In this document: positions 16,110-24,572 of the stretch, piece after piece
Layout: each line of letters opens with the position of its first letter
How positions within the stretch are numbered: position 1 is the stretch's first letter
Assembly: GCA_017940415.1 (NCBI GenBank)
Contig: JAGAYR010000005.1
Coordinates: 1 to 43,161 of the forward strand
DNA length: 43,161 nt
Source of the DNA: Lachnospiraceae bacterium
Lineage (GTDB): Bacteria > Bacillota > Clostridia > Lachnospirales > Lachnospiraceae
Direction of reading: 5' to 3'
Notes under the pieces: model-generated
What the model was told of the DNA's origin: nothing
What the model saw: the letters and a program-made list of their open reading frames with translations, nothing else
The model's database searches: none
Program-made: the position numbers and the translations under genes

Positions 16110-16904
16110 GTGGATATAGCGTCGCTGATAGGATTCATAATGTGTCTGGGCATGCTCGTATTCGGTATTATCTCCGCTGCGGGCATTGGTGGTTTCCCCA
16201 GTTATATTGACGTCCCTTCTGCAATCATCACATTCGGTGGTGCGCTTGCCGCTGTTATGACCTCATACAGTATGGGTGATTATATAGCCGGACTTAAGAG
16301 TATCGGTCTGATATTCAAGGCTCCTGCCGTTAATACCGCAGATCTCATTAAGAAGATCATTGATCTTTCGAATGTTGCCCGTAAAGAGGGCCTTTTGTCA
16401 CTTGAAGAGTCTGCAGCCGATATGGATGAGCCTTTCCTGAAAAAGGGAATTCTTCTCGTTGTCGACGGTACCGATCCCGATCTTGTAAGAGGTATTCTCG
16501 AGACCGAGATGGAGTGTATAGACTCGAGACATAAAGGAACTGCAGGATTCTGGGAGACTCTTGGAGCCATGGGACCTGCATGGGGAATGATCGGAACCCT
16601 GGTTGGTCTTGTAAACATGCTTAACAACATGTCTGATGCTTCATCCATCGGACCTTCCATGGCAGTTGCTCTCATTACCACACTGTACGGATCACTCCTT
16701 GCAAACTGGATCTGCGCACCTACCGCAGCTAAGCTCAAGGCGGATAACGCAATTGAGATGATGCAGAAGCAGGTTATGATAGAGGGACTTCTGTCGATTC
16801 AGGCAGGTGAAAACCCTCGTGTTATCGAAGAGAAGCTTAAATCCTTCCTTTCTCCCAAAGACAGAGAATCCGCAACCAGCGGAGATGGTGGAGAAGGCGA
16901 ATAA
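16110..16904 (+). CDS. motA: Flagellar stator protein MotA
   Basis: MotA forms, with MotB, the proton- or sodium-driven stator. The 264 residues have four membrane helices (about 3-22, 33-52, 150-170, 182-204), a cytoplasmic loop that contacts FliG, and the conserved ion-path segment FWETLGAMGPAWGMIGTLVG. The start is GTG at 16110 with GAGGT 9 bases upstream; no in-frame ATG fits. The short cytoplasmic tail is charged. It is paired with motB 37 bases downstream. Confidence 0.95.
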   Translation: MDIASLIGFIMCLGMLVFGIISAAGIGGFPSYIDVPSAIITFGGALAAVMTSYSMGDYIAGLKSIGLIFKAPAVNTADLIKKIIDLSNVARKEGLLSLEESAADMDEPFLKKGILLVVDGTDPDLVRGILETEMECIDSRHKGTAGFWETLGAMGPAWGMIGTLVGLVNMLNNMSDASSIGPSMAVALITTLYGSLLANWICAPTAAKLKADNAIEMMQKQVMIEGLLSIQAGENPRVIEEKLKSFLSPKDRESATSGDGGEGE

Positions 16905-16941
16905 ACTGTAATTCATATATTGATCGATATAGGTTTATAAA

Positions 16942-17811
16942 ATGGGCAAGAAGAAAGAAGAAGCCCCACCACCGGGGTCCCCGGCTTGGATGGCGACTTT
17001 CTCTGACCTGATGAATCTGCTGCTTTGCTTTTTCGTTCTTTTGTTCTCAATGTCGACGATCGACGAGGCAAAACTCAATGAGATCATCGCTTCGATGAGC
17101 AGTTCCTTCAGTGTATTCAGCAGCGGTGCCACATCCATCGGAGAGGGTATCCTTATAAGCAACGGGGTCAGCCAGCTCAATGAATTGGCTGAATATATAA
17201 ACAGCACAGGTGCAGCGGCCGAATCAGATTCCGACTCGGATCAGATTCAGGTTTACGATACACAATCCGGAGGCAAGGAAGATACCACCGCCACCGAAGA
17301 TGCTCAGGCCATGTCCATTGAAGAGGCAGCGGAGCAGATCGAGGCGGCGAACTTAAGATCCAATGAGGAACTTGCCGAGGTTATCGGTGAGGCAGTATCG
17401 GAAAGCCAGCTTTCGGATCAGATCGATGTCACGTTTACATCGCAGTACGTAATGCTGACAATGAAAGGTTCCATTTTGTTCAGTCCCGGTTCCGCAACTC
17501 TTAACGAAGACTGCAAGCCGGTTCTTGATAAGGTCGCGACTATCCTCGAGAGATATGCAAGAGGTGAGATCGAGATCAACGGACATACGGATAATGTCCC
17601 CATGAACAGCGCACAGTTCCCTTCCAATGAGGAGCTTTCCGACGCAAGAGCACTTTCGGTTTTCTACTATCTTGTGGAAACCTCAAGCCTTAACCCTTCT
17701 CTCATTAAGCATTCAGGCTACGGAGAGAGGATGCCCATAGCGGATAATTCGACCGAAGCGGGCAGAGCACGAAACAGAAGAGTTGAGATCAGGATTTACA
17801 ATAACAACTAA
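16942..17811 (+). CDS. motB: Flagellar stator protein MotB
   Basis: MotB anchors the stator to peptidoglycan and carries the ion-binding aspartate. Asp22 lies in PAWMATFSDLMNLLLCFFVL, the single membrane helix. The linker (about 60-150) is long and acidic. The OmpA-like domain (about 165-285) has EINGHTDNVP, ELSDARALSVFYYL and GRARNRRVEIRIY, the peptidoglycan-binding motifs. The ribosome site before the ATG is weak. Whether H+ or Na+ is used cannot be read here. Confidence 0.95.
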   Translation: MGKKKEEAPPPGSPAWMATFSDLMNLLLCFFVLLFSMSTIDEAKLNEIIASMSSSFSVFSSGATSIGEGILISNGVSQLNELAEYINSTGAAAESDSDSDQIQVYDTQSGGKEDTTATEDAQAMSIEEAAEQIEAANLRSNEELAEVIGEAVSESQLSDQIDVTFTSQYVMLTMKGSILFSPGSATLNEDCKPVLDKVATILERYARGEIEINGHTDNVPMNSAQFPSNEELSDARALSVFYYLVETSSLNPSLIKHSGYGERMPIADNSTEAGRARNRRVEIRIYNNN

Positions 17812-17828
17812 AGGATGTGAATAATCCG

Positions 17829-18350
17829 ATGAAGAAAAATCTACTTTCAGTTCTTATACTTGCTCTGATGATCGTTAATGTTGCAATCTCGGTGATCACC
17901 ATGATCAGCATCACAGGAACCAACAAGAAGACTGCGGCGCTTGTTGATACCATCGCCACGGTACTTAATCTTGAACTGGTTTCTGATGATGAGGATGAAG
18001 GTTCGGCCATATCCCTTGCCGATACCGAGATTTATACCATCGCAGATTCGATGACCATTCCTCTCAATACAAACGGCGACAGCAAACAGACTTACATGCT
18101 CTGTAAAGTATCACTGTCAATCAATATGAAAGATGAGGATTATAAGACTTATAACTCCGAGACTCTCGGAACATACGAGTCCTATATCAAGCAGGAGATA
18201 GAAGGTGTAATTTCTTCTTACGACATGGAATATCTCAGCAACTCAGCCAACCGCGAAGAGGTCAAGAAAGAAGTTCTTGATGAGATTCAGAAATGGCTCG
18301 GATCAAAGGTTGTTTATGATATAGCCATCAGTGATGTGAAGTTCGGATAA
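17829..18350 (+). CDS. fliL: Flagellar basal body-associated protein FliL
   Basis: FliL surrounds and supports the stator. The product (173 residues) has one N-terminal membrane helix (about 5-27) and a FliL-type periplasmic domain with YMLCKVSLSINMKDEDY and an amphipathic C-terminal region that ends VYDIAISDVKFG. ATG 17829 was preferred: AAGGATGTGA (17811-17820), a 9/10 match to the ideal ribosome site, lies 8 bases before it. The alternative GTG at 17817 falls inside that site. Confidence 0.88.
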   Translation: MKKNLLSVLILALMIVNVAISVITMISITGTNKKTAALVDTIATVLNLELVSDDEDEGSAISLADTEIYTIADSMTIPLNTNGDSKQTYMLCKVSLSINMKDEDYKTYNSETLGTYESYIKQEIEGVISSYDMEYLSNSANREEVKKEVLDEIQKWLGSKVVYDIAISDVKFG

Positions 18351-18371
18351 TATTAGCCGGAGGTTAGCTTC

Positions 18372-19352
18372 GTGGGTGAAGTCCTTTCCCAAAACGAAAT
18401 AGATGCCCTCTTAAACCAACTTTCGTCCGGTGAATTGGATGTTGAATCAATATCCAATGCCGAAGAAAAGCCGGTTAAGGATTACGACTTCAGCAGACCT
18501 ACCAAGTTCTCCAAGGAGCATCTCCGTACACTGGAGATAATCTTTGAACATTACAGCAGACTTGTATCGACGAATCTGCCCGTTATCTTGAGAAAGAATG
18601 CACAGGTTACGGTAGCAAGTTCCGAGACGGTTACGTTCAGTGAGTTTACAAATGCACTTTCCAACCCCAGCGTTCTCGGCATTGTTTCTTTTGAACCACT
18701 GGGCGGAAATATCATTATAGACCTGGCAACCAATATCGCCTTCGCGATGATTGACAGGATGCTGGGAGGAGAGGGAGAACCTCTCGATAAGACCAGGGAA
18801 TTTTCGGATATTGAGCTTTCCATCATGCAGAAGATAATGGTCATGCTCACTCAGCTTTTGAGAGATCCCTGGAAGAACGTGCTTGAAATCACGCCGGTAC
18901 TTACCAGGCTTGAGACGAATCCTTCATTCGCGCAGATCATTGCTCCCGGAGAAATGATTGCAGTCATAACCCTTAACATCAAGATCGGTGACGTTGAAGG
19001 ATTTATGAATATGTGTCTTCCTTTCATCACTTTGGAAGATGTTATGGATAGACTCAATACCAAGTACTGGTTCTCCACCATGCAGGAGAATAAGGATGAG
19101 AATGCCCAGGAGAATATCGAAGCAATGCTCAGAAGAGTCGATGTTCCCGTCAAAGCGGTTCTCGGTACCAGTAAGATTACCGTTAATGACTTTATGAATC
19201 TTCAGGTCGGAGATTGTATCAGGCTTGATGCCAAGGTTGACTCCGATATGAATATCTACGTTGGTAATATCAAAAAATTCACCGCACTGCCGGGTGCTAG
19301 CGACGATTCGTATGCAGTCAGGGTAACTTCGGTGATTAGAGAGGAGGAGTAA
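18372..19352 (+). CDS. fliM: Flagellar motor switch protein FliM
   Basis: FliM is the C-ring protein that binds CheY-P and reverses the motor. The 326 residues start with the CheY-P-binding peptide (MGEVLSQNEIDALLNQL), continue with a CheC-like middle domain (YDFSRPTKFSKEHLRTLEII onward) and end in a SpoA domain (VDVPVKAVLGTSKITVNDFM). The start is GTG at 18372 behind GGAGG. Three bases separate its stop from fliY, suggesting coupled translation of the two switch parts. Confidence 0.96.
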   Translation: MGEVLSQNEIDALLNQLSSGELDVESISNAEEKPVKDYDFSRPTKFSKEHLRTLEIIFEHYSRLVSTNLPVILRKNAQVTVASSETVTFSEFTNALSNPSVLGIVSFEPLGGNIIIDLATNIAFAMIDRMLGGEGEPLDKTREFSDIELSIMQKIMVMLTQLLRDPWKNVLEITPVLTRLETNPSFAQIIAPGEMIAVITLNIKIGDVEGFMNMCLPFITLEDVMDRLNTKYWFSTMQENKDENAQENIEAMLRRVDVPVKAVLGTSKITVNDFMNLQVGDCIRLDAKVDSDMNIYVGNIKKFTALPGASDDSYAVRVTSVIREEE

Positions 19353-19355
19353 CAG

Positions 19356-20687
19356 ATGGATGGAATGCTGTCGCAGGACGAGATAAACGCTCTCCTTAGC
19401 GGTATGGATCTGTCTGGGGATGAAGCTCCGGATTTGTCCGGCATCGAAATGCCGGTAGCTGAGGAAAAACCGCCTACGGATCCTTATCTCATCAATACGC
19501 AGCCTGTGACGGGCGGTGATGAACTTCTTTCCGAAGTCGAGAGAGATGCCATCGGTGAAGTGGCCAATATCAGTATGGGCTCTTCGGCAACAACGCTTTA
19601 TTCTCTTGTTAACAGGAAAGTAAATATCACCACACCTGTTGTAACACTCTGCACCTGGCAGAACCTTCTCGATGAATTTGAGAGACCCTGTGTTTTCATC
19701 AGGATCAAATATACCAAGGGTCTTGACGGAACAGATATACTTGTTCTTAAAGAGAACGATGTTAAAGTAATTACCGACCTGATGATGGGCGGTGACGGAA
19801 CCAACACCGAAGGTGAACTCGGAGAACTGCATTTGTCGGCAATATCCGAGGCAATGAACCAGATGATGGGTTCATCCGCTACATCGCTTTCAACAATGCT
19901 CGGCACGATGATCGACATTTCGCCGCCGGAGAGTTCACTCCTCAATCTTCAGAATTTTGAAGACGGTTCGGAGATATCACCTTTCCTCGGCGGAACATTC
20001 TGCAGAATCCAGTTTAGAATGCAGATTGGTGATGATCTCGTTGATTCAACGATCATGCAGCTCTATCCTATAGAGTTCGCCAAGAAGATTGTAGAGACAT
20101 TCATGGGAACCCAGATGGGCGGCGGAGAAGAAGCACCTGCTCCTGAACCCGCACCCGCTCCGGCACCCGCACCCGCTCCGGCACCCGCACCAGCTCCGGC
20201 ACCTGCACCCGGTCCCGCACCCGGACCTATGCCCGGTATGGGACAGCCCGCACCGGATATGTCTCAGATGGGATATGGACAGCCGATGCCCGGCATGCAA
20301 ATGGGATACGGACAGCCGATGCCCGGCATGCAGATGGGATACGGGCAGCCGATGCCCGGTATGCAGATGGGTTACGCACCCGTACAGCCCATGAATATAC
20401 AGCCCGCTTCTTTCCAGAGCTTCAGCGGAGATTTATCCGGAGTTCAGGGCGGAGAGAATATCGGACTGATCATGGATGTTCCTCTTGAAGTAACCGTAGA
20501 ACTCGGACGTACAACAAAGTCAATTTCAGACATTTTGAACTTCGCTCCCGGCACCATCATAGAGCTTGACAGAATTGCCGGAGAACCTATAGATGTTCTT
20601 GTAAACGGTAAGTTTGTTGCGAAGGGCGAAGTTGTTGTAATCGAAGAGAATTTCGGTATCAGAGTAACAGAAATCATTAAACAGTAA
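19356..20687 (+). CDS. fliY: Flagellar motor switch phosphatase FliY (FliN-type C-terminus)
   Basis: FliY joins the C-ring and dephosphorylates CheY-P. The 443 residues have a CheY-P-binding start (MLSQDEINALLSGM), a CheC-like domain with both catalytic pairs kept (Glu68/Asn71 in GEVANISMGS; Glu165/Asn168 in SEAMNQMMGS), a long Pro/Ala then Gly/Met/Gln linker (about 260-350) and a FliN/SpoA domain (about 370-443: VTVELGRTTKSISDILNF). The linker contains exact tandem repeats, listed separately. It is longer than Bacillus FliY because of this linker. Confidence 0.94.
   Translation: MDGMLSQDEINALLSGMDLSGDEAPDLSGIEMPVAEEKPPTDPYLINTQPVTGGDELLSEVERDAIGEVANISMGSSATTLYSLVNRKVNITTPVVTLCTWQNLLDEFERPCVFIRIKYTKGLDGTDILVLKENDVKVITDLMMGGDGTNTEGELGELHLSAISEAMNQMMGSSATSLSTMLGTMIDISPPESSLLNLQNFEDGSEISPFLGGTFCRIQFRMQIGDDLVDSTIMQLYPIEFAKKIVETFMGTQMGGGEEAPAPEPAPAPAPAPAPAPAPAPAPAPGPAPGPMPGMGQPAPDMSQMGYGQPMPGMQMGYGQPMPGMQMGYGQPMPGMQMGYAPVQPMNIQPASFQSFSGDLSGVQGGENIGLIMDVPLEVTVELGRTTKSISDILNFAPGTIIELDRIAGEPIDVLVNGKFVAKGEVVVIEENFGIRVTEIIKQ
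20149..20366 (+). repeat. Tandem repeats in the FliY linker
   Basis: The first part (about 20149-20220) is an Ala-Pro dipeptide run coded by near-repeats of CCCGCTCCGGCA. The second part has three 33-bp units (20268-20300, 20301-20333, 20334-20366), each coding MGYGQPMPGMQ, plus a partial fourth. The units differ at only a few third positions, so copy number may vary between strains. Confidence 0.9.
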
Positions 20688-20725
20688 TTTGGCCCACACA
20701 TTATCAAATTTTCGGAGGTTAAAAA

Positions 20726-21088
20726 ATGGCAAAGAATATCCTGATATGTGATGACGCTGCATTCATGAGGATGATGATCAAGGATATCCTCAGCAAGAAC
20801 GGTTATAATGTAGCCGGTGAAGCAGAGAATGGTGCTAAAGCCGTTGAGAAGTACAAGGAGGTTAATCCCGATCTTGTGCTCATGGATATCACCATGCCCG
20901 AGATGGACGGAATTCAGGCTCTTAAAGCTATCAAGGCTGCAGATTCCGGCGCTAAAGTCATCATGTGTTCCGCAATGGGACAGCAGGCAATGGTTATTGA
21001 ATCCATTCAGGCCGGAGCTAAGGATTTCATAGTTAAGCCTTTCCAGGCAGACAGAGTATTGGAAGCTGTCAAGAAGGTTATAGGCTGA
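20726..21088 (+). CDS. cheY: Chemotaxis response regulator CheY
   Basis: CheY carries the phosphoryl signal from CheA to the motor. The 120 residues are very like Bacillus CheY. The acidic pocket is Asp9/Asp10, the phosphorylation site is Asp54 (LVLMDITMPEMDG), with Ser82 (IMCSAMGQQAM) and Lys104 (DFIVKPFQADR). A single receiver domain, no output domain. It lies between fliY, its phosphatase, and fliO. Confidence 0.97.
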   Translation: MAKNILICDDAAFMRMMIKDILSKNGYNVAGEAENGAKAVEKYKEVNPDLVLMDITMPEMDGIQALKAIKAADSGAKVIMCSAMGQQAMVIESIQAGAKDFIVKPFQADRVLEAVKKVIG

Positions 21089-21092
21089 TGAT

Positions 21093-21446
21093 ATGATTCT
21101 TTTATCATCTTCCCGGGGATCCGATATTGCCCAGCTCTTGACGATGCTGATCATATTCGTTGTTGTACTCGCAGCCAGTGTGTGGGTTACAAAATGGATT
21201 GGAAATTATCAGAAGAATCAGTATGCCTCAGGCAATATCGAGGTTATTGAGAGTGCAAGAGTCGCGCCTAATAAATGGGTGGAGATCGTGCGCGTCGGTA
21301 ATAAGTACAAGGTCCTTGCCGTATGCAAAGATACGGTTACTTACCTCGGGGATATTGATGAAAGTGAGCTTAAGAGACAGGAAACTTCGGATAAGAAGTC
21401 TTTTTCCGATGTGCTCTCGAAAGCTTTTTCCGATAAAGAAGAATGA
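21093..21446 (+). CDS. fliO: Flagellar biosynthetic protein FliO (FliZ-like)
   Basis: FliO helps assemble the FliP pore of the export gate. The 117 residues have a single membrane helix (about 13-34, LLTMLIIFVVVLAASVWVTKWI) and a small cytoplasmic domain (IEVIESARVAPNKWVEIVRVGNKYK region), with a charged tail. Sequence conservation in this family is low; the call rests on size, topology and the place between cheY and fliP. Four bases separate it from cheY. Confidence 0.85.
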   Translation: MILLSSSRGSDIAQLLTMLIIFVVVLAASVWVTKWIGNYQKNQYASGNIEVIESARVAPNKWVEIVRVGNKYKVLAVCKDTVTYLGDIDESELKRQETSDKKSFSDVLSKAFSDKEE

Positions 21447-21466
21447 TTCCGGGGGAAGGCAAGTTT

Positions 21467-22336
21467 ATGTTGAAAAAGGCTTTAACTGCCGGAAAAAACA
21501 TCATAAGAATCATATCATTCGCATTATCAGTGCTAATAATGGTCTTTATGTTTGAAAGCCCCGTACTTGCCCAGAATATCACGGAGCAGACGGGCGAGAC
21601 CGATATTTCCACTACCATAGATCCCGCAGGCACTCACGAAGAGCCTGAGGATCTTGATACTCTGAATACTTTAAACAGATTAACTATCACATATAACGAC
21701 GATAACGGGTCTCTGAATTCTTCTCTCAGAATTCTGATAACCCTTACTCTTATCGCCATTGCACCGCTTTTGCTGATGGTGATGACATCCTTTACCAGGA
21801 TACTCATCGTCCTTCACTTCACCAGAGCGGCGCTCAACACTCAGAACGCACCGCCTAACCAGGTTCTAATTGCGCTGTCGCTCATTCTGACCTTTTTTGT
21901 CATGCAGCCGACTTTTGAGGAGATCAACGTTAATGCCGTAGTTCCTTTTGAAGCAGGAACTATCGATCAGGATGAATTCCTGGAGAAGGCAATGTCTCCT
22001 CTTAGGGATTTTATGATGCCGCAGACTCAGGTTAAGGATGTGCGGCTTTTTTATGATATAGCAGGCAAAGAGTGGGACGGTACTTTGGAGTCCATTCCCA
22101 ATTCGATTCTGATCCCTGCTTTTGTTATCTCCGAACTCAGAATTTCATTCTGGATCGGATTTATGATCTACATTCCGTTTATAGTCATCGACATGGTTGT
22201 TGCTTCGACACTTATGAGTATGGGTATGATGATGCTCCCGCCGACGACAATCTCCATGCCCTTTAAGATATTGCTTTTTGTACTTGCGGACGGATGGTCA
22301 CTTGTTATCGGACAGCTTGTACGAACGTTCTATTAG
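21467..22336 (+). CDS. fliP: Flagellar export gate protein FliP
   Basis: FliP forms the core of the export pore with FliQ and FliR. It starts with a cleavable signal sequence (MLKKALTAGKNIIRI, hydrophobic stretch, ending near SPVLAQ) and has the family signatures LLMVMTSFTRILIVLHFTRA (in part) and PPNQVLIALSLILTFFVMQP, then RISFWIGFMIYIPFIVIDMV. An in-frame ATG at 21443 overlaps the fliO stop, but ATG 21467 lies 7 bases after GGGGGAAGG and gives a better signal peptide, so it was chosen (289 residues). Confidence 0.95.
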   Translation: MLKKALTAGKNIIRIISFALSVLIMVFMFESPVLAQNITEQTGETDISTTIDPAGTHEEPEDLDTLNTLNRLTITYNDDNGSLNSSLRILITLTLIAIAPLLLMVMTSFTRILIVLHFTRAALNTQNAPPNQVLIALSLILTFFVMQPTFEEINVNAVVPFEAGTIDQDEFLEKAMSPLRDFMMPQTQVKDVRLFYDIAGKEWDGTLESIPNSILIPAFVISELRISFWIGFMIYIPFIVIDMVVASTLMSMGMMMLPPTTISMPFKILLFVLADGWSLVIGQLVRTFY

Positions 22337-22361
22337 CGTGAAATGATATGGAGGTTTGCAA

Positions 22362-22634
22362 ATGACATCTGAAGCAGCGGTTGAAATGATCAGAGACGGT
22401 CTTTTCCTGATCTTGAAGTGCGCGCTTCCTATCCTTTTGGTCTCCATGGTCATAGGACTTGTCGTCAGTATTTTACAGACCATTACCTCCATTCAGGAAC
22501 AGACGCTTACCGTGGTCCCCAAGATCATCGGAATATTCCTGACTCTTATGTTCCTCGGAAACTGGATGATGACCAATATTGTCGATTATACGACGAAACT
22601 TTGGAGCACCTTCGTATATTACGTACATAAGTAG
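22362..22634 (+). CDS. fliQ: Flagellar export gate protein FliQ
   Basis: FliQ is a two-helix membrane subunit of the export gate. The 90 residues show LVSMVIGLVVSILQTITSIQ and EQTLTVVPKIIGIFLTLMF, the family hallmarks. ATG 22362 follows ATGGAGGT by 7 bases; the TTG six bases upstream lies too close to the ribosome site. It is 25 bases after fliP and 10 before fliR. Confidence 0.96.
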   Translation: MTSEAAVEMIRDGLFLILKCALPILLVSMVIGLVVSILQTITSIQEQTLTVVPKIIGIFLTLMFLGNWMMTNIVDYTTKLWSTFVYYVHK

Positions 22635-22644
22635 CTTAAAGCAG

Positions 22645-23427
22645 ATGATAGATTATGCTTTTTCAATTTATGAACTTGAATACTTCCTCCTGATACTTGT
22701 CAGGGTTTCGTGCTTTGTATATATATGTCCTTTTTTCAGTATGAATAATACGCCTCGTCGTGTGAGAGTGGCTCTGAGTATTTTCATCTCCGCACTTTTG
22801 TACGAGGCACTTCAGCCGATTGAACCGGTCATATACACCTCGGTTGTCACGTACGCAATCATAGTTTTTAAAGAAGCCGCTGCGGGACTGCTTATCGGAT
22901 TATCTGCGAACATTTGCAGCACGGTGTTTTCTTTTGCCGGATCGGTATCGGATATGGAAACCGGATTATCCATGGTTACTTTGTGGGACCCGGCTACCAG
23001 AAATCAGATCAGTATTACGGGTAGCATCTTTAACTACACCTTTTCGATGATACTGATTGCCAGCGGTATGTACAGATATTTGCTTGGTGCACTGGCTGAT
23101 ACTTACAAGCTGATACCGGTGAACCATGTAAATTTCAATATGGAAGGATTGCTTGCCACGGTAGTGACATTCCTCGGGGATTACCTACTCCTCGGATTCA
23201 GGATAATCCTTCCGATATTTGCGACCATGATGCTCTTAAATGCCATACTGGGTATCCTGGCCAAGGTATCACCACAGATGAATATGTTTGCCGTAGGTAT
23301 ACAGCTTAAAGTTATGACCGGTCTTGCGATACTCATACTTATGACCGGACTTATGCCCGCGGCCTGCGACATGATCTTCGAGGAAATGAAGAAGATCATG
23401 GTTTCGGTTGTTTCGAATCTCATGTGA
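22645..23427 (+). CDS. fliR: Flagellar export gate protein FliR
   Basis: FliR completes the FliPQR gate. From ATG 22645 the product has 260 residues, the usual length, with about six membrane helices and conserved segments such as ILVRVSCFVYICPFFSMN, LGFRIILPIFATMMLLNAIL and GILAKVSPQMNMFAVGIQLK. The frame is open upstream into fliQ, but those codons would add an atypical basic extension. The ribosome site is weak, so coupling to fliQ is likely. Confidence 0.94.
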   Translation: MIDYAFSIYELEYFLLILVRVSCFVYICPFFSMNNTPRRVRVALSIFISALLYEALQPIEPVIYTSVVTYAIIVFKEAAAGLLIGLSANICSTVFSFAGSVSDMETGLSMVTLWDPATRNQISITGSIFNYTFSMILIASGMYRYLLGALADTYKLIPVNHVNFNMEGLLATVVTFLGDYLLLGFRIILPIFATMMLLNAILGILAKVSPQMNMFAVGIQLKVMTGLAILILMTGLMPAACDMIFEEMKKIMVSVVSNLM

Positions 23428-23445
23428 TGACGCGGAGGATTCAAG

Positions 23446-24546
23446 GTGCTTGAATTTAATCTGCAATTCTTTGCAGAAGGAAGCGACAAGACAGAAGAAC
23501 CTACCCAAAAGAAATTAGACGATGCCCGAAAAGAAGGACAGGTTGCAAAAAGTAAGGAAATCGGTAATTGTTTGGGTCTTTTCGTGTTCTTTCTGGTCCT
23601 CAGGTTCATGGCTGGGAGTATTTCGAATAAGTTCATCGATCTGTTCGGGAATATATACGGATCCATGCATTCCGTAACCGTGTATCCATCGGGTGATATG
23701 CCGGTAAGAGCAACGGAGTTACTGTTCAGAAACAGTTTGATAACGATACTTGTCATTATTTTACCGATGATGATCATCGGTTTTACCGTAGCTTTTTTGG
23801 GTGATCTGGTTCAGGTTAAATGGAAACCTACCGGAAAACCGCTTCAGCCCAAATTATCGAAGATCAATCCCTTAAAGGGACTTAAAAGAATCTTTTCGCT
23901 GAATTCGGTAATGGAGCTGATCAAGTCGCTACTTAAGATCGGATTGGCCGTTCCTATCGTATATTTCTACATAAAGGATAAGGTCTTTTTGATCTATTCG
24001 TTTTATGAGATGCCTTTGATTCAGGCTATCATACTGATCGGAACCACGATCATAGATCTCGGGATAAGAGTATCGGCGGTCTATATCATAATCGCCGCTA
24101 CTGATTTCGGATATCAGAAGTGGAAATTCCACAAGGATATGATGATGTCCAAACAGGAAGTCAAGGACGAGTACAAAAACTCCGAAGGAGATCCTCAGAT
24201 CAAGGGTAAGATCAAGCGTAAGATGATGGAAGCGTCCAGAAGACGTATGATGCAGAAATTGCCCGAAGCGGACGTTGTCATCACGAACCCTACCCATTAT
24301 GCGGTAGCGATTAAGTATGAACCTGCGGAAAGAGATGCCCCCTATGTAATAGCAAAGGGTGAAGCATATCTTGCTCAGAAGATCAAAGAAGTCGCCAAGG
24401 AACATGGCGTTGAGATAGTAGAGAACAAGCCTGTTGCAAGAGCTCTTTATCACAATGTCGAGATTGGCGAATCCGTGCCTCCCGAATTGTATCAGGCTGT
24501 TGCGGAAATCCTTGCATTCGTATATCACCTGCAGGGAAGGATATAA
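23446..24546 (+). CDS. flhB: Flagellar export switch protein FlhB
   Basis: FlhB controls the change from rod/hook to filament export. The 366 residues start FNLQFFAEGSDKTEEPTQKK, have four membrane helices and a cytoplasmic domain that self-cleaves at Asn281-Pro282-Thr283-His284 (ITNPTHYAVAIKY). The cleavage motif is intact. The start is GTG 23446, 7 bases after CGGAGG; no ATG is nearby. It follows fliR and precedes flhA as in Bacillus. Confidence 0.96.
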   Translation: MLEFNLQFFAEGSDKTEEPTQKKLDDARKEGQVAKSKEIGNCLGLFVFFLVLRFMAGSISNKFIDLFGNIYGSMHSVTVYPSGDMPVRATELLFRNSLITILVIILPMMIIGFTVAFLGDLVQVKWKPTGKPLQPKLSKINPLKGLKRIFSLNSVMELIKSLLKIGLAVPIVYFYIKDKVFLIYSFYEMPLIQAIILIGTTIIDLGIRVSAVYIIIAATDFGYQKWKFHKDMMMSKQEVKDEYKNSEGDPQIKGKIKRKMMEASRRRMMQKLPEADVVITNPTHYAVAIKYEPAERDAPYVIAKGEAYLAQKIKEVAKEHGVEIVENKPVARALYHNVEIGESVPPELYQAVAEILAFVYHLQGRI

Positions 24547-24572
24547 AATATAAATGAGGAAAGGAGGATGGC

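Noticed and set aside
16416-16423. GCCGATAT inside motA
   Set aside because: Within coding sequence and with no TAA-type -35 at the right distance.
20268-20366. 33-bp direct repeats that could look like a CRISPR array
   Set aside because: There are no spacers and the repeats keep the reading frame of FliY; they code a protein linker.
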